From positions 1,156,501 through 1,220,500 of the forward strand of contig OY723295.1 in the NCBI GenBank assembly GCA_963210315.1: a stretch of DNA of 64,000 nucleotides, written 5' to 3'. The position numbers were made by a program, and so were the translations under genes. Shown piece after piece: positions 1-9,549 of the stretch (the first letter of the stretch is position 1; each line of letters begins with the position of its first letter). This stretch comes from Rhynchopus euleeides (taxonomy: Eukaryota; Euglenozoa; Diplonemea; Diplonemida; Diplonemidae). The notes beneath the pieces are model-generated. The model ran no database searches. It was not told where the DNA came from and was given only the letters and a program-made list of their open reading frames with translations.

Positions 1-1
1 G

Positions 2-721
2 ATCATCAAATGTCAGCCTCCGCAGGGTGAGGCGCAGAATGTGCCCATTCTGGGTCACCTTCTGTACCGTCGACAGCCCAGATTCCACGATGAACTCGTA
101 GAATCCCCCGACGGTTCTTGGAGCAAAGGTGTTGGCTGCTCCCTGCAACGACGACACGTCTCTCTTCCTTCCTGAGTATTGAGGAAAGATCTTGTCTGCC
201 TTCGAGGATGCCTTCGTCTTCTGGGGGGCAGCCAGCTTCACCTCTGCGGCGTAGAGCCGGGACATCTTTACGCCCGAGGTGAGGGCGGCGTGCGGGTGCA
301 GCTTCTGCATCTGCTCCAGTTTCGCCTTGGACTTGGCGGAGGCTGATGGAGATGGTGTGATCCTCACACCAATGAACTCCGTATCCGTCCCCCCCTTGGT
401 GCGGATGGAGTACCTCTCCAGCTGCGCCTCCTTCGCCGACTTCTCCGACACCGTCCCCCCCTGGTACTCCTTGTACCTGGCCCCCATCGCCGCGCTCACG
501 GTCCCGTCGTTGCCCTTTATGGGCTTGCCCGTGATCTTCCCGATCAGTGCCTTCAGGGCTGTGTTCGACAGCCGCCCCCCCTCCTCCGGCTCGACGTAGT
601 ATTCAACAAAAAGTTGAATAAAGCCCGGCTGAGTGGCGGGCTGCTTCGTCGGGGGGGCCGAGCTCGGGGCGGTTTCCTCCGTTCTGCTTCTCTTCGCCGT
701 GGTTTTGGCAGAGGCAGGCAT
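2..721 (-). CDS. Hypothetical lysine/alanine-rich protein, 3' end beyond window
   Basis: An open frame of 240 codons reads leftwards from an ATG at 721-719 to the window edge without a stop, so the 3' part is missing. The product begins MPASAKTTAKRSRTEE and is rich in Lys, Ala, Ser and Thr, with a low-complexity N-terminal 25 residues. A more ordinary region follows (for example GFIQLFVEYYVEPEEGG, and further on GGFYEFIVESGLSTVQKV). No domain is recognised and no membrane segment or signal peptide is seen. Third codon positions are GC-rich like the confident genes, and the frame contains no intron donor that has to be removed. It is the only minus-strand coding candidate and diverges from all the others. 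It lies next to dense repeats, so it could be a transposon gene rather than a host gene. Confidence 0.5.
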   Translation of the reverse strand, partial: MPASAKTTAKRSRTEETAPSSAPPTKQPATQPGFIQLFVEYYVEPEEGGRLSNTALKALIGKITGKPIKGNDGTVSAAMGARYKEYQGGTVSEKSAKEAQLERYSIRTKGGTDTEFIGVRITPSPSASAKSKAKLEQMQKLHPHAALTSGVKMSRLYAAEVKLAAPQKTKASSKADKIFPQYSGRKRDVSSLQGAANTFAPRTVGGFYEFIVESGLSTVQKVTQNGHILRLTLRRLTFDD

Positions 722-1107
722 GATTGATAGCTGTGTGTGTGTGTGTCTGTTGGCGTGTGTGTATCTATTCAACAATGGAGGTAATCTGGTCAGGGCTTGC
801 AAGACCCTGGTGATGTGGGTTGTGGGAGGGAGAAACGGCACAAGGAAATTCGCAACAAAGTCCAGCGCTGATATGCCACCACACCTCATATCCCAAGCAC
901 ACACCCAACTGTGCGTTTTCCCCTTCATACTTGGGCGTTCTTCCTGCAGTACAGTGTATAGAGTTGTCGAGTCGACAAGTGCCAGTTGTCGAGTCGACAA
1001 GTGCCAGTTGTCGAGTCGACAACTGGCACTTGTCGTCAACAACCCAGTCAGTTGTCGAGGTTTCAGTTGTCGACTCCACTAGTGGTTGCCAACACTAGCG
1101 CACCGTG
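722..1107. repeat. GTCGAC-palindrome repeats upstream of the minus-strand gene
   Basis: Contains a short GT microsatellite near 731-747. Between about 964 and 1075 a roughly 22-bp unit containing GTTGTCGAGTCGACAA is present about three times, followed by partial and inverted copies (ACAACTGGCACTTGTCG and GTTGTCGACTCCACTAG). The unit is palindromic around GTCGAC. The part near 784-870 resembles, with many mismatches, the middle of the direct repeats at 6854-7210 and 7651-8009. No gene is supported. Confidence 0.55.
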
Positions 1108-2104
1108 TGGGATCTTGTAAATTTTACATGTATAACTACAAGTATATACATGTATTATACATGTATAATACTTGCATGTCAACTATTATACATGTACCGT
1201 ATACGTAAATATTATGGAACGTAAATATTATGGAACGGGCCCATTTTTGGCCGGTCCGTTCCATAATATTTACGTTCCATAATATTTACAGGGCCAGTTG
1301 GGGACTCGGTGGTGAGGACGGCTTGCGTCAGGAATCGCGCGAAAAGTGCACGAGTAGGTCCCGTCAGGGACTCTGTATGCCGTCCGATCACCTGGTCCAA
1401 GTCCCCGAGTCGCAGAAAGCCCTGTAAATATTATGGAACGAAAAAAATCTGGAACGCCAACCCACCAGCGTTCCAAAATATTTACGTTCCATAATATTTA
1501 CGTTCCATAATATTTACGTTCCAAAATATTTACGTATACGGTATAATACATGTATATGCCTGAAATATACATGTAAAATACATGTATATCAAGTAAAAAT
1601 ACAAGTATAATACTTGCATGTCAACTATTATACTTGTATTTTTACTTGATATACATGTATTTTACATGTATATTTCAGGCATTTACATGTATTTTACATG
1701 TATAATACTTGTCATGCAAGTATTATACATGTAAAATACTTGCATGACAAGTAAAATACTTGCATGCAAGTAAAATACATGTATTTTACTTGCATGCAAG
1801 TATTTTACTTGTCATGCAAGTATTTTACATGTATAATACTTGCATGACAAGTATTATACATGTAAAATACATGTAAATGCCTGAAATATACATGTAAAAT
1901 ACATGTATATCAAGTAAAAATACAAGTATAATAGTTGACATGCAAGTATTATACTTGTATTTTTACTTGATATACATGTATTTTACATGTATATTTCAGG
2001 CATATACATGTATTATACATGTATAATAGTTGACATGCAAGTATTATACATGTATAATACATGTATATACTTGTAGTTATACATGTAAAATTTACAAGAT
2101 CCCA
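1108..2104. mobile_element. Foldback element: near-perfect 650-bp palindrome with 5-bp target duplication
   Basis: Leaving out the nested insertion at 1197-1541 and one TA, positions 1108-1779 are the reverse complement of 1780-2104, with arms of about 325 bp meeting at 1779/1780 with no loop. Ends read TGGGATCTTG...CAAGATCCCA and are flanked by CCGTG on both sides (1103-1107 and 2105-2109), a likely 5-bp target duplication. Each arm contains a smaller palindrome bounded by TGCCTGAAATA and TATTTCAGGCA (about 1557-1681 and 1878-2002). Much of the sequence is built from TACATGTA, TACTTGTA and CTTGCATGCAAG words. It is AT-rich, unlike the surrounding DNA. No ORF of note lies in it. It looks like a foldback or MITE-type element; the superfamily is unknown. 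Confidence 0.8.
1197..1541. mobile_element. Nested 345-bp TIR element inserted at TA
   Basis: This block interrupts the left arm of the surrounding palindrome. Comparison with the intact right arm shows that exactly 345 bp plus one TA were added. TA flanks it at 1195-1196 and 1542-1543. Its ends are CCGTATACG and CGTATACGG. Subterminal copies of AAATATTATGGAACG occur in both orientations. A GC-rich core (1289-1424) is itself bounded by CAGGGC and GCCCTG with TA on each side, suggesting a third level of insertion. The TA duplication fits a Tc1/mariner-type MITE; no transposase is present. Confidence 0.75.
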
Positions 2105-2109
2105 CCGTG

Positions 2110-4225
2110 CAGCGAAAAAGGCCCGTGGGCTTGGGGTCAACTTACCCGCCCTGGTGGCTTTCTTACCTTCACTTTCGATTATCATACTCACCCCCCCCCC
2201 CCCATTTCTCTCTCTCCCTCCGTCGCCGCCATTTTTTCCGTTTTGCCCCCCCCCCTCCCCCCCACTACCCCCACTCTGACCTGCGTCTCTTTCCCAACAT
2301 ATCAGCATCCGCCCGACGCACGCACGGGGCATCAGTGGTATTTCTGGCTTGATTTGGAAAACCATGTTCTATTGTTTGCCGGTCACCCCCCCCCCCTCCA
2401 TTACCCCTATCACCCCCTCATGGCGGCTGTCGACAACCCGTTCCCCAAGGTGCTGTGGGTGTATATTGGAGAATGCTGAGAGAGAAAGATAGGTGTTTGG
2501 CAGATGCGTCCTCTCGACACCTGAAAAACGGAAAACATGCAAAGGCACCGGCAAAACCGCCTGAGTCAAGGCAGATTGGTCGCCGAAACCGGTCTGCTTG
2601 TCGACTCTGGAGGAATAACCTCACAAGGGGTTGCACAGTCGAGCCAAGAAGTAACACACAGCAAGACCCCTGACTGAACGGGTTCGTCCCCAGCCTGGGG
2701 TCATCTTGCTTGAATTTGGAAAGCCCCGCAACCGGCAAAACAGTCGGGAAGGGAAAATGGTGTCGCCTGTGAAAAGGGGTTGGAGCCACACAGTACGACA
2801 GGACGCGTGCAGGCACCGGCTTATCCCCCTCTCTATGAAAACAGAGTTGGCTGAATAAAATCGTTCAAAAAATTGTTCCGGGAGGGGTGGGGTTGGGCGG
2901 ATGGGTGCCGCTGCGGGAGTGCTACCCGCGATGATGCAACATTGCCAGAGAGCTGCTTCTACCATATCATTGCATGAAAGCACTCCGCAAAGCCCGTTGT
3001 CGGGAGGGACGGGGGTGTGTCCCCCATTTCTTCCGTTTTCCCTCCCCCCACACGCCAACCTTTCTGCACAGTTTACATCACACCTCTCAGGCTCTGCCCA
3101 TCCCAGCTTCGAGGCTGAAGCACCTGCCGGGCTGGGGTGTTTGGGGCGCGTCTGCAATCAGCAGTGGTTCGTCATCACGATGTTCTTCCTGCATATGAGG
3201 CTTCTCTCTCTTTCTCTCCGCCCAATTTTGCTCTTTTTTTTCATTCTTGAGGTGATGGTGTTGCGGAATCATCACACAAACGGGATCAGGTTTATGGACA
3301 GATGTGGGGTGTGTGTGTGTGTGTCACAAAGAAGCTCTATCCCACATAGCGTGTGCGGCATATGCACATTTTTGCAAGTCTTCCCTCGTTGGTTACCTAT
3401 TTTCAAGTTATATTTTGCAAGAATAAATGCATGGGTGGTTTTAGTCGTTCCCCATTCACACAATCACTGCATACTGTGGCCCCCCTGCTGCGGTTCTACT
3501 TCTTGTGTAACGTATTTCCTATTTTTCCTATCTGCCTTCAGGCCGTATATCTACCCTTTGAGCAAATACAGCAAATACAGCAAATGCCACATACTTGCCT
3601 TCATTCTGATCTAAGGTCAGCTGCCGGTCCTGTGATGCTGTTCATTAGATGGGTATCGGCTGAATACCCCAGTTGTCAGGTCCATTCGGGGTGTTGTTCG
3701 TTATAGCCTTAACGTTCTATCCGGAACAAACAGAGCACCCCCACCTCTCCCCCCCTTCCCCCCCCCCCCCCAAACTTTATTCTTCCCCGCGAACCCATAT
3801 TCTAGACTGGCGTACCGCCCCAAGAGGGGGTGTGACAAAAAATATTTTTTTTTCTCTTTGTGTTTTCGAGGTCCGCAAGGTCCCAAAAATCACTTTTTGG
3901 GCACATTTTTCAGAGGTCGCCAGAGGTCGCCACCCGGGAAATGCCATTTTTGGGGTTAAAAAACGGTTTTTCACCTTGCCCTCGTGAACTAGGTGGGGAA
4001 GGCGACGGTCAGACGCAAAATAAATGGAGGACCCCAAAGGAGGGTCCGCATCAGGCGGAAATCAGCAGAACCTCGCTCCAGACCACATTGTGGGCCAGGA
4101 CAGGGTCGGGAAGAGCATAAAACACCAGAAAACCGGTCCAGGAGGTCTCTCTGGGGCTCAAATCCCCTGAAAAGGGGTCTGAACAGGTGGCGACCGAAGG
4201 GCGACCAATGGTGCCCACGGAGTTC
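2110..4225. other. Non-coding low-complexity stretch
   Basis: Holds several poly-C runs (near 2190, 2245, 2385, 3755) and a GT run near 3308-3322. ORFs here are short, overlap on both strands and show no codon bias like the neighbouring genes. The part 3840-4225 has short local duplications such as two adjacent AGAGGTCGCC copies near 3910-3930 and leads into the satellite. No gene is seen. Confidence 0.5.
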
Positions 4226-4228
4226 CTC

Positions 4229-5459
4229 ATCCCAAACTTGGGACCCACCGAAAAATGGACCAGATGGTGGTCCCAAATTAGGGACCGACTAACAAAGCGA
4301 CCAGATGGCGGTCCCAAATTTGGGACCGACCAACAAAGCGACCAGATGGTGGTCCCAATTTTGGGACCGACCGAAAAATTGACCAGATGGCGGTCCCAAA
4401 TTTGGGACCGACCCGTAAAGCGACCAGATGGTGGTCCCAATTTTGGGACCGACCCATAAAGCGACCAGATGGTGGTCCCAAATTTGGGACCGACCGAAAA
4501 ATTGACCAGATGGCGGTCCCAAATTTGGGACCGACCCGTAAAGCGACCAGATGGCGGTCCCAAATTTGGGACCGACCAACAAAGCGACCAGATGGCGGTC
4601 CCAAATTTGGGACCGACCGAGAAAGCGACCAGATGGTGGTCCCAAATTTGGGACCGACCGAAAAATTGGCCAGATGGCGGTCCCAAATTTGGGACCGACC
4701 CGTAAAGCGACCAGATGGTGGTCCCAAATTTGGGACCGACCAACAAAGCGACCAGATGGCGGTCCCAAATTTGGGACCGCCATCTGGTCGCTTTCTCGGT
4801 CGGTCCCAATTTTGGGACCGCCATCTGGTCGCTTTTTTGGTCGGTCCCAATTGTGGGACCACCATCTGGTCGCTTTATTGGTCGGTCCCAAATTTGGGAC
4901 CACCATCTGGTCGCTTTCTCGGTCGGTCCCAAATTGGGACCGCCATCTGGTCGCTTTATGGGTCGGTCCCAAATTTGGGACCACCATCTGGTCGCTTTCT
5001 CGGTCGGTCCCAATTTTGGGACCGCCATCTGGTCGCTTTTTTGGTCGGTCCCAATTGTGGGACCACCATCTGGTCGCTTTATTGGTCGGTCCCAAATTTG
5101 GGACCACCATCTGGTCGCTTTCTCGGTCGGTCCCAAATTGGGACCGCCATCTGGTCGCTTTATGGGTCGGTCCCAAATTTGGGACCACCATCTGGTCGCT
5201 TTCTCGGTCGGTCCCAATTTTGGGACCGCCATCTGGTCGCTTTTTTGGTCGGTCCCAATTGTGGGACCACCATCTGGTCGCTTTCTCGGTCGGTCCCAAA
5301 TTTGGGACCGCCCTCTGGTCAATTTTTCGGTCGGTCCCATATTTGGGACCACCATCTGGTCGCTTTATCGGTCGGTCCCAAATTTGAGACCACCATCTGG
5401 TCGCTTTATGGGTCGGTCCCAAATTTGGGACCGCCATCTGGTCGCTTTATTGGTCGGTG
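4229..5459. repeat. 41-bp satellite array with central inversion
   Basis: About 30 copies of a 41-bp unit. Each copy contains the palindrome GGTCCCAAATTTGGGACC followed by a variable spacer and GCGACCAGATGG. Units run in one orientation from about 4229 to 4769 (about 13 copies) and in the opposite orientation from 4770 to 5459 (about 17 copies). The junction is a perfect 44-bp palindrome at 4748-4791. In the right half a five-unit block is repeated with a period of 204 bp: the CAATTTT variant recurs at 4807, 5011 and 5215. That equals 5 x 41 minus one base, matching a one-base-shorter copy with CAAATTGG. Several frames on both strands stay open, but this follows from the stop-poor unit and is not evidence of coding. 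Confidence 0.95.
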
Positions 5460-6853
5460 AACATCCTTCAGGATTTTGAAGGCACGTCTCACACCGGTTG
5501 GTGCTGTGTCGCATTCCAGGGGATAGTCCTTCACTTGGGTACGATTCGGCGCGACTGAGTCATCAAGCTTCATCCACCTGCCTCTCGTGGTGGCGTTGGA
5601 TTTTCGCACGCTGCGCCGCATTTTCACCCGGCCGAACTCAAAAACCCAAAGTCTACTGAAGATAGTCTGGCCTCTCCACAACATGTGATGGGAAAATGTT
5701 GAGGTCGGGCCATGCCAGCCCTGGCACGAGATCACTGCTCGTACCTGGGACCACCCGTGTAAAAGTCCCCCCAGGGGGGACTTAAGCACAGGTGGACCTA
5801 AACACGGGAGTGGGCTGGTCTGGAGGGTCATCAGGTGGCCGCTAGGCCACCTGGTGCCCTCCAGGTGCTGTCAGAGTCGTAAAGTGGGGTGCCAAAAGTC
5901 CATCCGGACCGGAATCACCCCCATACGACGGAAGCGGAAGAGGTCTTCTTGGTCTCCACCGTGCCACCCCCGTGTTTAAGCCCCCCCCTGGCCGAAAGTC
6001 GCCTCCAGGGGGGGGACTTAAACACGGGGGGTCCCAGGTACCCCCGAAAATTCACATTGTGTCTACAGTGTGGGGCCCGAAAATCGAGTTTTCGGTGTTG
6101 CTTTTCCACATTTGGGGTTCCCAACTTCAGGACTGTCGCGCAATTACCTCAAAAGTGGCCGAGAAACCCAGGAATTTCTTTTTTTGAAGCCAATATTTTT
6201 TGTCACAGTAGCTTAGCTGAAAAGTTGGGCGAGTCGTCCACCCTATCATATTCTTTTTTGCGCACTGTGTAATAACAGCTGCTACTTCATAATAATTTTT
6301 GGTTGCATTGCATCGCACCTTTATGTTGCACCTCACGACCACCCACCCCTCCACACCCCGCATCGCACACGGTTTTCACGGGTCTGCGCCAGCTGATTGG
6401 GTGTCACTGTGATACGAGGGTTCTATCCAACACGGATATCAAGGCGGCACTTTCAAAGTCCTGCCAAGGACAGCGCCTCACGGGTCTGCACACACAGAAA
6501 GTGCAGGTGGGTGGTGAGTGGGCGGCTTTCACCAAGTTCACTCTGCTGTTGTGCCAAAGAATGAAGACTGTGCCAGCTTGTCTCCCCATATTGGTGCAAA
6601 CAGGCCCGCTTCTATGCACTTCTTTGGGTGAACAACGCCACCCTCTCCCTTCCCCACCTCCCCCCCCCCCTCTTCCCTCGCAGGGAAATACCCAAAAACG
6701 CCTTTTCTGGCCTCCCTCCCGCCTCACTTCCTCCGTGTGTGAGCCCATGTTACCTTTGCCACTTCAAAGGTATTCTGCATCAACTCTCTTGTCATAAGAT
6801 AGGGGTGTGCTGTGCCTGTGGAGTGGCGTGAAAGTGCATGGGTGCGGATGTGT
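5460..6853. other. Non-coding stretch with hairpins and a dispersed repeat
   Basis: Contains poly-C/poly-G hairpins around 5768-5785 and 5985-6020, each next to a GACTTAA(A/G)CAC word, and a hairpin near 5834-5855 (GGTGGCCGCTAGGCCACC). Positions 6389-6475 match, in reverse, a segment at about 19604-19690 inside another repeat element, with shared words GAGGGTTCTATCCAAC and CAAGGCGGCACTTTC. No gene is supported. Confidence 0.5.
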
Positions 6854-7210
6854 GTGTGTGGTTATAAAGTTTTAAGGCGGTGTCGCCCTGCACGGGCAGT
6901 AGCACCTCCCCTTCAGTATCGCACTCCCGAAGGATTCCCCAACACGACGTGACACCGGTTTCGACGCGTACTCTTCGTACCCCTCCCCCCGGCCGCGTCT
7001 CTTCAGCGAAGAACCGGGGATAATCGGACCAGGGCTAGCTAAACCCTGGTGGTGTCACGGGTGGGGTTGGAGAGGGAGAAAAGGAAGAAATGAAGTTGCG
7101 AAAAAGTCAAACACTGACACGTGAAATCAATAAAAAAGCGGTATATATCGCCCCCTTGCTGCGACAAAGACACTAAATAGTCAGGCCGCTCCAAGAGTCT
7201 TGAGGGCTTG
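6854..7210. repeat. Direct repeat, copy 1 of 2 (357 bp)
   Basis: Begins GTGTGTGGTTATAAAG and ends AGTCTTGAGGGCTTG. It is almost identical to 7651-8009; differences seen are a one-base A-run change, a short change near 7133-7140 and single substitutions (ACAAAG/ACGAAG, GCTCC/GCTTC). The sequence is conserved, non-coding and contains several short stems, for example GGTGTCGCCCTGCACGGGC. It could be a long terminal repeat, a tandem duplication or an RNA gene; none is proved. Confidence 0.85.
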
Positions 7211-7650
7211 AAGGAAGAAACAGGTTGCTGATGAGTCTCAGGAGCAGGCACCTTTTGTCCGCCCACATGACCTTCGCCCGAAGGCGAACCTCGTCCAGCT
7301 TGGCTCGATCGCCACAGAGAAGGGGATCATTCTCCGCTGTGGTGAACATCTTAAAAACCGAGGGTGCAGAGGTGGGGCAGCCCACTGGTGCGACAGCAGA
7401 CCGCCCCCGGATAGCTATAACTAGTGCATAGGAAGAATACGACGGCACACGCAACAGATGCCGAAGGCACAACGGCGGGTCACTTTTAACCACCAGAGGA
7501 GTGGCACTCCCGAGGGGTGGGGTAGGGGGGAAGTCACAACACTTTCGAAGGAAGAAAAGGGGCAAATGGGATGTTTTGTGCAAGGTAGAAAGGAAGTCAC
7601 AACATGAGGCAGGGGGGATTGCTCATCAGGCCTGGGGGAATAGAGGGTTT

Positions 7651-8009
7651 GTGTGTGGTTATAAAGTTTTAAGGCGGTGTCGCCCTGCACGGGCAGTAGC
7701 ACCTCCCCTTCAGTATCGCACTCCCGAAGGATTCCCCAACACGACGTGACACCGGTTTCGACGCGTACTCTTCGTACCCCTCCCCCCGGCCGCGTCTCTT
7801 CAGCGAAGAACCGGGGATAATCGGACCAGGGCTAGCTAAACCCTGGTGGTGTCACGGGTGGGGTTGGAGAGGGAGAAAAAGGAAGAAATGAAGTTGCGAA
7901 AAAGTCAAACACTGACACGTGAAATCAATAAAAAGGGTGGTATATATCGCCCCCTTGCTGCGACGAAGACACTAAATAGTCAGGCCGCTTCAAGAGTCTT
8001 GAGGGCTTG
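7651..8009. repeat. Direct repeat, copy 2 of 2 (359 bp)
   Basis: Second copy of the 6854-7210 repeat, 797-799 bp downstream and in the same orientation. About 440 bp of different sequence (7211-7650) lies between the copies. That interior has no convincing coding frame, and its edge with copy 1 shows no obvious primer-binding site, so an LTR element is only one possibility. Confidence 0.85.
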
Positions 8010-9547
8010 GATGTGTGTGTGTGTGTGTGTTGGAGTGGTGTAGAGGAGATGTGTCTCTGGGGTGGGGTGGGGTGGGGTGAGGATATTCGCCGCAGATCAC
8101 AGATCCCCCCCCCCTTCCCCTTCCCCCCCCCCCCCCCTCGGGACTTCTTTGGCAACGCAACAAGAAGCGACATTATTTCCCCACATCCCACTATGGAGTT
8201 GCACAGGGGGGGGGGGTGTTTATGTGTTGTTCAATGGTTCTCTTCTCCCCCCCCACTCTTCCACCTTTTTTTTTGCCCACGCCTGACAAACCAGCGCTGC
8301 GCTCACTCCCCCCCCCCCTGCGGGGTGGGTGTGTGTGTGTGTGTCTCGGTTTATTCCCATTTTTCCTCCCCCCCTTTTCCACCTCCCCGCTTCTCTCTTC
8401 TCTTCTCCTCTCTGCCACACCAACAGCTGCGCTGTTTCTGAAGCAAAAATCACCGCCTAAGTTTTGTCCGATTTTTTGATCGAGAGCTGTGTGTGGTTGT
8501 TTTTTTTATTCCCCGGCATGTTTTCAGCAGCACAAGATTCTCGCTTCCACCCGTCAATATCACCACCTCATTCGGAGGTGTGATGGCGCTTTGTTGGCCC
8601 TTGTGCCTGTCTGGGTGTCTTTGGTGATTACACCTGTTGTCCCAGATTCCAAATATTTGGAGGTCTTCGCTTTCGGGCAAGATTTTTCTTTGGCAGAGTT
8701 CGAAGAAACCGAAACAGCAGCCCTCTTTCACCGGGGTCGGTTAGGGAGACGCGGCCAAAAACAATGGTGAAACAATCGTTCGCATCGTGAAGAGCGGAGG
8801 TGAGCTGTACCAAAAATGACCGCATTATTTTTTTTGGTGACCCCGTGGCGAATTACCGAAGACCCGCTCGTGGGATGTATATTATGGAAGGCTTGAAAAC
8901 ACGGCACAGCCAGGGATGTTGAGCGTGGCGACATTGATGAGTAGTCTGATGTTGCATCAACAGCTCGAGGGAGGAGGTGTGCGCCTCTGGTGTGGGAGTG
9001 AACTGAGAAATAACAGAGTAGGCTTTTCACGAGGCAGTCCGGAAGGGGTGTGGGCTGTTTGGCCTTCGGGCTATTTTTTTCTGTTCTTTTCTTTCGAGAC
9101 CCGTGACACTCACGGTGTGCTAAAAAAAAGTAGGAAAACTGTGGCGAAAAAAAAACGCAATGCAGAATCTTGCAGAACCTCAGCGCAGCAAGGCTTGTTG
9201 AGTGCATTCTCGCTTATCTCGATGAAAGCCGGGGTGCAAAACGCATTTCATCCCGATTTTCCTTTCGGATTTGCACCACAGCCAGCAGTTTTCCAAGGCA
9301 CATCTTTTTGGTCCATCCCCCTCCCCCCTCCCCAAGTGCACCACCACTCTTCCCCTTGACTTGTGAGTGAACGGGATGGGTGTGTCTCTTCACGGCACCC
9401 TTTGCCATTCGCTGCGTATAATCCAACCTGACTTCACTCCAACCTGACTCGACTATCCCCCGTCCTGTCGAGGGAACACATATCTGATTGTTTTATCTCC
9501 CCCCCCCTCTCTCTCTCTCTCTTTTACCACACAAGTTCTTATTCCGT
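8010..9547. other. Non-coding low-complexity stretch
   Basis: A GT run at about 8011-8029, GGGGT repeats near 8056-8078 and long C runs near 8106-8140, 8205-8215 and 8311-8320. The remaining 8450-9540 has ORFs only of background size, on both strands. No recognised feature. Confidence 0.5.
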
Positions 9548-9549
9548 TA

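Noticed and set aside
4051..5355. Long ORFs on both strands through the satellite
   Set aside because: A 41-bp unit without stops rotates through all frames, giving open frames of any length. The repeat pattern, not selection, explains them.
6854..8009. LTR retrotransposon with two LTRs
   Set aside because: The copies lack TG...CA ends, no primer-binding site or polypurine tract was found, and the 440-bp interior has no gag-pol coding. Kept as direct repeats.
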